7,007 nt of DNA from an uncultured Clostridia bacterium (GCA_934177555.1 CAKPPL010000055.1:1-7007), one strand, 5' to 3'; counted from the stretch's first letter, positions 1 through 6,822 are shown. The notes: generated by a model from the letters alone, not told the origin. Numbers and translations: made by a program.

Positions 1-2977
1 ATATAATTAATCTTAATCTTATATAATCCTTTACTCCTATTTTCTTTTCATCTAAATCACAATCTGCTGCAATTTCTTCTGTTTCATCTAAATTATTTGA
101 ATCTAAAAGATATATTTTCATTTTTATAAAGTCTTTTATATTAACTTGTCCATCTTTGTTGATATCTCCTGTCACAATCAAAGTATATCTGTCTCCAACT
201 TGTGTTTCTAATATATCGCCTGTTGCAATTTTATCATCTGTTCCCATTTCTTTTTCATTTCTTAATATTTTATATTTTATATTCAAATTTATTTTTTCAT
301 CAAATTCTGATTTTGTTGTGTTTCCAGATATATTTTTTATTATGTCTTTTTCTATTCTATATCTATTGTCATAATTTACTATTATTTGGAATTTTATGTT
401 TGATATATTTTCAGCCTTGTCTTTTGCTATTATTTCATAAAATCCCTCTTCTGTTAATATTGTATTTGTAGTATATTTTTCAATTTTTTCACCATTTAAT
501 TTTAATTCTATTATATCTAAATTTTTATCTGTTATTTTTGGAGTTACACTATCTGTATATATTTTTCCGTCTTGCACTCCAGTAATTGTTGGTGCTTCTT
601 TGTCTATATTATCTACTTTGGCTATTATTGAAAATTCTTTTCCTCTTACTTTGTATTCAAATTCAAATATTCCGTTTGTTATAAATGTATATTCATTTTT
701 TCCATCATTATTGGTTATTTCTATATTTGCATTTGTTTTTAGTGTTGCTTTTACATCTTTGTTTGTTAGTCCTGTTTCAGAATATTCTATTGTTACAGGG
801 TTGTTTTTTATATATTCTTTTACATATTGATTAATATAAATTTGTGCAAATTTATTTGACCAATTTGCTAATAATTGTGAATGCAAATTATTGCTTACTA
901 TTAACCCTGTTTTTATATCATTTTCCTCTTCCAGTTTATTTATATATTCTGCTTTTTCATAACAGTCTTTACTAAATTCCAATATTTTGTTTGGATATAT
1001 TATATTTAAGTCTATATTATTATTTATTAATTGTTCTATTTTTTCTATGCTATCCTTTGTTTCATCTAGTTTTATATTTCTTGTTTGAGCTGTTACTGTA
1101 ACTAAGTCCTCATATGAATTTCCTATATCATTTAGTTCATCTAATATAGAACTTAATTTTTCTTTTTCTATATCTATTTTTTCTTCTTCATATGCTTTTA
1201 ATATGATATTTCCTAATTCATAATGTTTTTTCATCGCTTCTATGCTTGAAGTTTCTGAAATAGTATTTTGACTTTTTCCTATATTTTCTATATACTCTTC
1301 CATTCGTTCAATTTGTGTTGTTAATTCTGGAATTTCTTTTATATATTCTTTATATTTTTGTTTAAATTCACTATATTTAGTCTCAATTAAGTTAGATATC
1401 GTTTCATAATAATATTTAGAATCTAAATTATATATATATACTGGTGAATTTGTTATTACTATTTTTCCATTTTCATTTGGTTCGATTTCTTTTCCATACA
1501 AGTCTTTTGCTACAAATCCATTATAATTTATTTCTATATTTTTATTGGTATCATTAGACCATGTAATTAGTAATGGTGTTCCATCTTTGTCATATATATG
1601 TGTTTCTAATCCTTCCAATAAATTCAATTTTCCTATATATTCTGCTCCATTAGTATTTTGCAAATAGTTCTTCATTGCAAAATATGAATCTTTTGGAGTA
1701 TTTTCTTTTGTTAATAGCCCATATCTTACATTCTCTGAATCATCAATAAAATTATATAAATATTCTGTATGTACTCCTTGACTTATATTGTTTATTGTTT
1801 GTTTGACAATTTTTTGACTTTTTTCTTTATCTGAAGTAATATTTGTATCATTTACTCCATATTCGGTTATATACAAATATTGAAATCCTCCTAATGAATT
1901 TGCTGTTTCTTTGTGTGAAGCATTTTTTTCCTTTAGCCATTTCATATCATTTGAATGAGAATATATATGATATGAAAAAGCATTTGAATTTGAATAACTA
2001 CCCAATTTAGAAATTGATTTTATATATTCTTCTGATTTACTTGTTTGATATGGTGTTGCCGTAGAACCTGCAATAACTTTTTTACTTGTATTCTTTCTAG
2101 TTGCCTCAACAATTCTTGTATACCACATCTTGGCATCATCTGATGTCCATTTTATATTTGGTTCATTCCAAACCTCTACTCCTACAATGTTATTATTATA
2201 CTTCTCAATAACTTGATTTATATACTCAGAAAATCCTTCAAATTCATTTTCATTAGAAATTTGATAATCATTTCCAATCTTATCAACTGTATCATCTAAC
2301 AATATAGCTAATACTTTAATATCTTCTTTTTTTAACTTATCCATCCAATAATCAATGTTTTCAAAATTATATTGATTATTTTTGTTTATTTGACTCCATT
2401 TTATAGAATTTCTTATACTTTTTACTCCTAAACTTTTTAATAATTCTAAACTTTCACCTATATCATCATAATTTTTTATATAATGAGTACTTATTCCAAC
2501 ATTAGAATATTCGTCAAGAAATTGCTTTTTATATGGAATTACACAAAATATATCCATTGTATTTTCTGCTACTTTTTCATTGTTTTGATATATTTCAAAC
2601 TTTATATTATGTTTTCCTTCTTCTAGGCCAATAGATATTTCCTTGTTCTTGTCATTTATTTGTTCAATTATATTTTCTTTGTCATCTATATAAGCCTTTA
2701 TCTCATATGTATTAGATAAATCAAAATTTTCAATAGTTATACTCACTGGCAATATATTTGAGTATATTATATTACTTTCTATATTTATTTGATATATCAA
2801 TTCTTTTTTTACTGTCTTGTATAAATCAGATACATTATAAATACCATTTTTTTTCATAGTATTAAAATTATTGGTTCTAATATTTTTTTTACCAATATTA
2901 AATAATATTATTGTTGGAATTCCCCATATAATAAATATTATTAATATGATAATCATTATCATATGTTTTTTTTTCAA
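1..2977 (-). CDS. Membrane-anchored clan GH-A glycoside hydrolase (GH39/GH5-like) with Ig-like and dockerin-like C-terminus; 3' end outside window
   Basis: The frame is open for 992 codons and runs off the left edge. Residues 1-4 are basic and about 6-27 hydrophobic, giving a signal anchor or signal peptide. Residues ~35-155 look like a beta-rich module. The catalytic barrel is ~160-440: SIRNSIKWSQI (187-197), VEVWNEPN (acid/base E272), HIY (H337) and YITEYG (nucleophile E372). A beta-rich segment (~445-520) resembles the C-terminal sandwich of GH39-like enzymes. A Lys/Glu-rich, probably helical region follows (~522-722), then two Ig-like modules (~727-793 and ~796-868) and a dockerin-like end (from 937). 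The TTG start at 2977 has AAAGGA at 2987-2992; the later ATGs at 2962 and 2956 lie too far from it. By analogy with PslG it may cut or edit the polysaccharide made by the upstream genes. Glycosidase fold is fairly sure; exact GH family and substrate are not. Only a few residues are probably missing, since the dockerin is nearly complete. Confidence 0.87.
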   Translation of the reverse strand, partial: MKKKHMIMIIILIIFIIWGIPTIILFNIGKKNIRTNNFNTMKKNGIYNVSDLYKTVKKELIYQINIESNIIYSNILPVSITIENFDLSNTYEIKAYIDDKENIIEQINDKNKEISIGLEEGKHNIKFEIYQNNEKVAENTMDIFCVIPYKKQFLDEYSNVGISTHYIKNYDDIGESLELLKSLGVKSIRNSIKWSQINKNNQYNFENIDYWMDKLKKEDIKVLAILLDDTVDKIGNDYQISNENEFEGFSEYINQVIEKYNNNIVGVEVWNEPNIKWTSDDAKMWYTRIVEATRKNTSKKVIAGSTATPYQTSKSEEYIKSISKLGSYSNSNAFSYHIYSHSNDMKWLKEKNASHKETANSLGGFQYLYITEYGVNDTNITSDKEKSQKIVKQTINNISQGVHTEYLYNFIDDSENVRYGLLTKENTPKDSYFAMKNYLQNTNGAEYIGKLNLLEGLETHIYDKDGTPLLITWSNDTNKNIEINYNGFVAKDLYGKEIEPNENGKIVITNSPVYIYNLDSKYYYETISNLIETKYSEFKQKYKEYIKEIPELTTQIERMEEYIENIGKSQNTISETSSIEAMKKHYELGNIILKAYEEEKIDIEKEKLSSILDELNDIGNSYEDLVTVTAQTRNIKLDETKDSIEKIEQLINNNIDLNIIYPNKILEFSKDCYEKAEYINKLEEENDIKTGLIVSNNLHSQLLANWSNKFAQIYINQYVKEYIKNNPVTIEYSETGLTNKDVKATLKTNANIEITNNDGKNEYTFITNGIFEFEYKVRGKEFSIIAKVDNIDKEAPTITGVQDGKIYTDSVTPKITDKNLDIIELKLNGEKIEKYTTNTILTEEGFYEIIAKDKAENISNIKFQIIVNYDNRYRIEKDIIKNISGNTTKSEFDEKINLNIKYKILRNEKEMGTDDKIATGDILETQVGDRYTLIVTGDINKDGQVNIKDFIKMKIYLLDSNNLDETEEIAADCDLDEKKIGVKDYIRLRLII
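2..169 (-). other. Dockerin-type I-like module (truncated by the window edge)
   Basis: Two EF-hand-like halves are visible. The first is GDINKDGQVNIKDF (from residue 937), a 12-residue calcium loop with D938, N940, D942, N946 and D949, followed by helix KMKIYLL. The second is DCDLDEKKIGVKDY (from residue 972), followed by helix IRLRLI, with D972, D974, D976 and D984. The second loop is one residue longer than the canonical 12. The preceding segment (~868-936, with SGNTTKSEFDEK and VGDRYTLIV) matches the linker layout commonly found before this module in Clostridia surface proteins. True dockerins bind scaffoldin cohesins; no cohesin gene is in the window, so a structural calcium-binding tail is equally possible. 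Confidence 0.72.
374..799 (-). other. Two Ig-like modules in the glycosidase gene
   Basis: The first module (about residues 727-793) reads PVTIEYSETGLTNKDVKATL near its start, a layout seen repeatedly in Firmicutes surface proteins, and ends in a beta-strand before DKEAPTITGV. The second (about 796-868) has TPKITDKNLDIIELKLNGEK, then EEGFYEIIAKDKAENIS, the usual end of bacterial Ig-like repeats. Such modules act as spacers or glycan/surface-binding units. No catalytic role is expected. Confidence 0.7.
1853..1876 (-). other. Predicted nucleophile motif of the glycosidase
   Basis: The codons give YITEYG. The glutamate E372 (1862-1864) sits at the end of a hydrophobic strand followed by Tyr-Gly, as for the strand-7 nucleophile of GH39/GH5-like enzymes. 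The 100-residue spacing from E272 and the intervening His-x-Tyr (H337) both fit the clan. The assignment is by motif only. Confidence 0.65.
2159..2185 (-). other. Predicted acid/base catalytic motif of the glycosidase
   Basis: These codons give VEVWNEPN, with the Asn-Glu-Pro triad typical of the acid/base glutamate at the end of strand 4 in clan GH-A barrels. The glutamate is codon 272 (2162-2164). WNEPN is especially common in GH39, GH51 and GH5. Together with E372 (1862-1864), about 100 residues downstream, it gives the expected pair for a retaining enzyme. Confidence 0.75.
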
Positions 2978-2986
2978 TTTTATTTT

Positions 2987-2992
2987 TCCTTT
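2987..2992 (-). promoter_or_regulatory. Ribosome binding site deciding the TTG start of the glycosidase
   Basis: AAAGGA lies 9 bases before TTG at 2977. An in-frame GTG at 2995 has no Shine-Dalgarno sequence upstream, and the ATG at 2962 is 24 bases away. TTG is therefore the best start and keeps the basic residues KKKH ahead of the hydrophobic segment. Confidence 0.7.
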
Positions 2993-3013
2993 CACAATAA
3001 TTTTTACTATTTT

Positions 3014-3042
3014 ATTATACATATATAAAATTAATTTTTCAA
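3014..3042 (-). promoter_or_regulatory. Predicted sigma-A promoter for the glycosidase gene
   Basis: On the minus strand, TTGAAA (3042-3037) is followed after exactly 17 bases by a perfect TATAAT (3019-3014). The -35 box is formed by the last Leu-Lys codons of the flippase gene. The start of transcription would be near 3007, giving a leader of about 30 bases with AAAGGA and the TTG start. In DNA this AT-rich -10 boxes arise by chance, but the -35 match, spacing and position together are good. Confidence 0.55.
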
Positions 3043-4446
3043 TAATTTAATTTTATTTAATATTATTTTTTTACCTTCTAGCAATATATCTTTGTTAATA
3101 ATAATTGCATATATTATTGCAAACATAATATTTATAATATTTAATATTATATTGTTATAGTAATATAATATAGTAGTAAAAACATATATTATAATATTAA
3201 TTGCAATATCTTTCTTTAAAAACTTTATTTTTACATATTTTTGGACATCAATATATCTATATATAGCTAATAACATATAGGATACTAATGTTGATATTGC
3301 TGCTGCATAAATGCCGATAAATTTTACCAATGCAATATCTATAGCTAGATTTATTATTGCTGCAAGTACTGTCGTTTTAGCTACTTCTTTAGTCATTTTT
3401 TTAGCCACATAAATTGATCCAATTAGTCCAATTAATACGCTAAAAATATTAGCCAATAATAATATTGGCACATATTTATAAGCTTCTCGATATGTGTTTT
3501 TTATTAAAATATTAAATACAAATGGTAGACATGCAAGTATTCCTATACATAAACTAACAAATAAATTAAAAACTTTACTTATTACACCTGAAAAGAAATC
3601 ATCCTTATCTACATCATTAATATGTAATGATGCCGATTCTTGCCAAGATAAATTAAATATATTAAATATACTTGATAATATATTTGAAAATTTACAAGAT
3701 ACAGAATATATTCCATTTGCAGCAACACCTAAAACATATGAAATTATAGTTCTATCTGATACATGTACAATCCACCATGATAATTCATTTGGTATCATTG
3801 GTATTGAATATTTTAATAATGATTTTATAACTTTCGTATCAAAATATTTTATTTTTACATTTTTTATGATTTTATTTGTTATTACCAAATATATTATACA
3901 AACAATATTTGAAATCAAACTAGCAATAAGTACATATTTTCCATTTTTATGAAATCCTACTAAAAATGTTAAATTTAATACGATTGTAACAATTGCTGTA
4001 ATTATACTAGAAAATGAATATTGTTTATTTTTTCCTGTTCCTCTAACTATTTGCAATAAAAAAGTTAATATGCTTAAAGTGATTAAATTCATTATTATTA
4101 ATATACTATATTTTATAGTAAATATTTTTATTACTATAGCAAATACTATTATTGATACTATAAGTTCAAAAAGCATTATAATACTACCATTAGTTATAAT
4201 TTTATTTTTTTCTTCTTCATTATTTCTTGTATCTATTAAAAATCTAAATATTCCAGCATCTATTTTCAAAAGTATTAATGGAACAAAAAATGTTAAATAT
4301 GTTTGTATTAAATCAATATATCCATAATCCTCTGTTGATAAGAAATATGTGTATAATGGTAATAATAATAATGTTATAAATTGTGTACAAAATTTTCCTA
4401 TAAATATAATAACTGTATTCTTTACTAATTCTTTATTTTTATCCAA
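3031..4446 (-). CDS. Oligosaccharide flippase, Wzx/polysaccharide biosynthesis family
   Basis: This 471-residue polytopic membrane protein has the usual length for Wzx-type flippases (MOP superfamily), which move lipid-linked repeat units from the cytoplasmic to the outer face of the membrane. Hydrophobic segments cover almost the whole chain: about 11-36, 43-65, 86-110, 112-133, 147-165, 171-190, 290-317, 325-345, 358-378, 380-397 and 412-450. Family-like stretches are the N-terminus with LLLPLYTYFLSTEDYG (27-42), IPNELSWWIVHVSDRTII (218-235) at the centre, NGIYSVSCKF (244-253) and SWQE (267-270). The start is TTG: the stop codon of the upstream gene lies in the same frame nine bases before it, and no other start codon lies between. 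AGGGG at 4453-4457 overlaps that stop, so translation is probably coupled. Substrate cannot be read from sequence. Confidence 0.93.
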   Translation of the reverse strand: MDKNKELVKNTVIIFIGKFCTQFITLLLLPLYTYFLSTEDYGYIDLIQTYLTFFVPLILLKIDAGIFRFLIDTRNNEEEKNKIITNGSIIMLFELIVSIIVFAIVIKIFTIKYSILIIMNLITLSILTFLLQIVRGTGKNKQYSFSSIITAIVTIVLNLTFLVGFHKNGKYVLIASLISNIVCIIYLVITNKIIKNVKIKYFDTKVIKSLLKYSIPMIPNELSWWIVHVSDRTIISYVLGVAANGIYSVSCKFSNILSSIFNIFNLSWQESASLHINDVDKDDFFSGVISKVFNLFVSLCIGILACLPFVFNILIKNTYREAYKYVPILLLANIFSVLIGLIGSIYVAKKMTKEVAKTTVLAAIINLAIDIALVKFIGIYAAAISTLVSYMLLAIYRYIDVQKYVKIKFLKKDIAINIIIYVFTTILYYYNNIILNIINIMFAIIYAIIINKDILLEGKKIILNKIKLLKN

Positions 4447-4452
4447 TATCTT

Positions 4453-4457
4453 CCCCT
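4453..4457 (-). promoter_or_regulatory. Ribosome binding site of the flippase, overlapping the upstream stop codon
   Basis: AGGGG is placed 6 bases before the TTG start and uses the AG of the TAG stop (4456-4458) of the Fe-S gene. The layout TAG-GGG-AAG-ATA-TTG leaves TTG as the only usable start and suggests termination-reinitiation coupling. Confidence 0.7.
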
Positions 4458-5637
4458 ACTTTTTATCTCTAATTCTTATTAGTTTCTTTCTTATACCTTT
4501 AGGTAACATCCATGCATTATCATTAAATAACAAAGAAATTTTTCTTTTTATAGGCATATTTTTTTCTTTAATATACTTTTCAAAAGTATTATCATATCCT
4601 TTAGCAAAATAGTTTTTCCAAAATTCCTCATATAATTTATTCTTTTTAAATGGTTGTCTTAAACATTGATTTCCCTTTGCTGCTTCTTCAAATGTTTTCT
4701 CCACAAAAATTATCCTATCTTTTATTTTATTAAAGTATTCTTCGCCAAGTTCTGTATTTACCATAACTAATGATATCCCTTTTTCTGTATTTCTAGTTTT
4801 AAAACTTTCTGATATATATCCCCAAAAATCTGCTAATGTAATATCACTAACTCTATCTTTACCAGTATATTTACATTCACAACAAACATCATTAGTAATA
4901 TAATCTTCTAAAAATGCTCTAATATACTCATCTTTGTATGTAGTATTTGAATATGAACTTCCATTTTCATAATCTATTTTCATACTAAATACAGTCCAGC
5001 TTGGCTTTTTATATCTAAATTTTATGTTTGCTATTTCGTGACCTTTATGCCTTTTCTTATACTCTTCAAATATCATCGGAGACGGAACTCCATGGCACAA
5101 AACATCCACCGTTATCAAATTATTATATTTTTTATTCAAAAAATTTTTTAATCCTGCTATTTGACATGCCACTCCACTAAATAAAACTTTTCTTCCTTCA
5201 TCTAAATATTTCTTTACTATTTTAAATGAATCCCCAATATAACTTTGTACATATTTTGATCCTCTTGTTTTTTGTAACTCTTCTTTATTAGTTAATATTC
5301 CATGTACAACCTTAAAATTTTCATCATATATAGCTCCTACTACAATTCCATCTTCTTCCAAAACTTTCTTTGCAATCTCTGAAAAAATACCTCCTGAAGT
5401 GCTTTCTTCTCTTTCTCTTTCAGAATTACTCCAAGCAGCATATACTACTTTGTTTTCTTTTTTTTCAACTAAATTATTCTGTGGGCATGTTATAACACAT
5501 TTCTTGCATTTTTTACATTTTTCTTCAACAATATGTGGTTCATAAAAACCTTTCTCATTTTGTATTATTTCTATTGCATTAAATGGACAAGCATTATAGC
5601 AAGCCATACAACCTGTACATTTTTCAGTTATATTCAT
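4456..5637 (-). CDS. FrhB/FdhB-family ('coenzyme F420 hydrogenase beta subunit') Fe-S protein of a polysaccharide locus
   Basis: The 393-residue soluble protein starts with a two-cluster ferredoxin domain: C7-x2-C10-x2-C13-x3-C17-P and C41-x2-C44-x2-C47-x3-C51-P. Then come family hallmarks: STSGGIFSEIA (79-89), RGSKYVQS (125-132), FSGVACQIAGL (153-163), DVLCHGVPSP (178-187) and CCECKYTGKDR...SDITLADFWG (252-273). These match the N- and C-terminal FrhB/FdhB beta-subunit domains known from F420-reducing hydrogenase and formate dehydrogenase. Homologues are common next to pyruvyl transferases in exopolysaccharide loci, where the reaction is not established. A flavin-dependent redox step on a sugar or its pyruvyl/acyl group is inference. 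The C-terminal tail (about 361-393) is strongly basic. The ATG start has AGGTGA 7 bases upstream. The gene is 11 bases after the pyruvyl-transferase gene and 9 before the flippase, so it belongs to the same operon. Confidence 0.92.
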   Translation of the reverse strand: MNITEKCTGCMACYNACPFNAIEIIQNEKGFYEPHIVEEKCKKCKKCVITCPQNNLVEKKENKVVYAAWSNSEREREESTSGGIFSEIAKKVLEEDGIVVGAIYDENFKVVHGILTNKEELQKTRGSKYVQSYIGDSFKIVKKYLDEGRKVLFSGVACQIAGLKNFLNKKYNNLITVDVLCHGVPSPMIFEEYKKRHKGHEIANIKFRYKKPSWTVFSMKIDYENGSSYSNTTYKDEYIRAFLEDYITNDVCCECKYTGKDRVSDITLADFWGYISESFKTRNTEKGISLVMVNTELGEEYFNKIKDRIIFVEKTFEEAAKGNQCLRQPFKKNKLYEEFWKNYFAKGYDNTFEKYIKEKNMPIKRKISLLFNDNAWMLPKGIRKKLIRIRDKK

Positions 5638-5644
5638 ATAATAA

Positions 5645-5651
5645 TCACCTA
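5645..5651 (-). promoter_or_regulatory. Ribosome binding site of the Fe-S gene, overlapping the upstream stop codon
   Basis: TAGGTGA contains both the TAG stop of the pyruvyl-transferase gene (5651-5649) and a strong AGGTGA Shine-Dalgarno sequence, 7 bases before ATG at 5637. This supports the start and suggests translational coupling. Confidence 0.75.
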
Positions 5652-6791
5652 TATTTCTTCAAATTTTTCTTTTAGTTTATCATAATAATGTGTTCTAAAA
5701 TATTCTGGTAAAACTTTGTAATCTTTTTTATTTTTATAAATATCTTCTGCTAATTTCTGAGCTTCTTCTAAAGATTGAGCAAAAAATATATATCCTTTAA
5801 ATTCTTCCTTATCTTTAAACCAATCCACTCCTGAAGATAACTTATGATCTGTTGAATTAATTACAATAGTTGGTGTATTAGAAGCTAAACTAAATATTGT
5901 TCCGTGATATCTGTCAGTAATTACTACTTTATACTTAGAAAATTGTTCTATTGTGTTTTCTATAATTGTTTTTAACTCTTTCTTTAATTCTGTATATTTT
6001 GTTGAAATAGTCGTATCTGTTCTATCAACTTTAGTAATCTTCTTTAATTCTGCCATCATTTTATCTATGTCTTCATTCTCATATAATTTTTCGCCATCTC
6101 TTCTCATACAACATAAAATTCCTTCTCTTGGTGAATTAAATTGGTATGTTCCTATTAGTGATGTAACTATATCTGGATATAATTCCACACAATTATTCAT
6201 GTAACTTTTCTTAGCCATTTCATATGATTTTTTATCTCTCGCTAAAAACAAAAGTCTTTTTCCTAATTTATATGCATCCTTAGATTCTTCTAATTCTTTA
6301 TCAGATTTAAAATTAATTGTCTGTGGAAAAACCAATATTTTATTTTCAGAAAACATTTTTATTATTTTTCTGTGTGCATATTCTCCTTTTATATTAGCTA
6401 CATCTGTTGTTCTATATCCACTTTGAAAAATGATTATATCTTCTTTATTTATAATTTTTTTTATAACTTTATTAATATTTAGAAAGTTAGAATTTATTAA
6501 AATATCAGGCATTTCAATTACTTTAAAATTTGAATAGTTATTTGATAGCCACTTTGATATACAATAATATTGTGCTTGATCTCCTAAATTTGAATGTAAT
6601 GGAATTCCTACATATAATACTTTAGAATCTTCAGCTCTAACTGTTTCTATCTGTTTTTTTATTTTTTTATATTCTCTAAACTTTATTGGTATTCTTCTAA
6701 TATGATTCCATACACTTCCTATTTTTTTTAATATATTATATATCCATTCATTTTTCTGTTTTATCTTTCTTTTTATTTCATAAACTTCCAT
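5649..6791 (-). CDS. Polysaccharide pyruvyl transferase family protein (WcaK/CsaB/EpsI-EpsO-like)
   Basis: The 380-residue protein has the marks of the pyruvyl-transferase family (PF04230 type), which adds ketal-linked pyruvate from phosphoenolpyruvate to sugars of exopolysaccharides or cell-wall polymers. Motifs in order: VGIPLHSNLGDQAQ (61-74; compare the HGNLGDxA motif of Bacillus EpsI/EpsO), then FPQTINF, FLARDKKSYEMAKK, VELYPDIVTSL, CMRRDGE, and VVITDRYHGTIFSLASNTP with D293-R294-Y295-H296-G297, the most conserved block. SSGVDWF follows near the end. The first ~50 residues are an extra basic, Lys/Arg-rich and aromatic segment that may sit on the membrane. ATG at 6791 has AAAGGA 10 bases upstream. 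It follows the EpsG-like gene by 31 bases and precedes the Fe-S gene by 11. Family assignment is strong; acceptor sugar, and even pyruvylation itself, are not proven for this branch. Confidence 0.93.
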   Translation of the reverse strand: MEVYEIKRKIKQKNEWIYNILKKIGSVWNHIRRIPIKFREYKKIKKQIETVRAEDSKVLYVGIPLHSNLGDQAQYYCISKWLSNNYSNFKVIEMPDILINSNFLNINKVIKKIINKEDIIIFQSGYRTTDVANIKGEYAHRKIIKMFSENKILVFPQTINFKSDKELEESKDAYKLGKRLLFLARDKKSYEMAKKSYMNNCVELYPDIVTSLIGTYQFNSPREGILCCMRRDGEKLYENEDIDKMMAELKKITKVDRTDTTISTKYTELKKELKTIIENTIEQFSKYKVVITDRYHGTIFSLASNTPTIVINSTDHKLSSGVDWFKDKEEFKGYIFFAQSLEEAQKLAEDIYKNKKDYKVLPEYFRTHYYDKLKEKFEEI

Positions 6792-6801
6792 TTTTATTTT
6801 A

Positions 6802-6807
6802 TCCTTT
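6802..6807 (-). promoter_or_regulatory. Ribosome binding site of the pyruvyl-transferase gene
   Basis: AAAGGA lies 10 bases before ATG at 6791 within the 31-base gap after the EpsG-like gene. No promoter or convincing terminator is visible in this gap, so the two genes are most likely co-transcribed. Confidence 0.65.
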
Positions 6808-6822
6808 CTAATTAAAGTACTT

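Noticed and set aside
156..830. Short hydrophobic plus-strand open frames (about 156-471 and 600-830)
   Set aside because: They lie opposite the glycosidase gene; their Phe/Leu/Ile/Tyr-rich content is what antisense reading of AT-rich Lys/Asn/Glu codons yields, and they lack ribosome binding sites and recognisable domains.
2978..3030. Possible terminator between flippase and glycosidase
   Set aside because: The 53 bases show no GC-containing hairpin followed by a T-run; the visible signals are a -10 box and a ribosome binding site for the next gene.
3494..4612. Plus-strand open frames within the flippase and Fe-S genes, and the similar one at 5953-6204
   Set aside because: Each is antisense to a gene with clear family motifs; none has its own ribosome binding site or a recognisable product.
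4456..5637. True F420-dependent hydrogenase or formate dehydrogenase subunit
   Set aside because: No catalytic alpha or small subunit gene is near; all neighbours are polysaccharide genes, so the family name should not be taken as the function.
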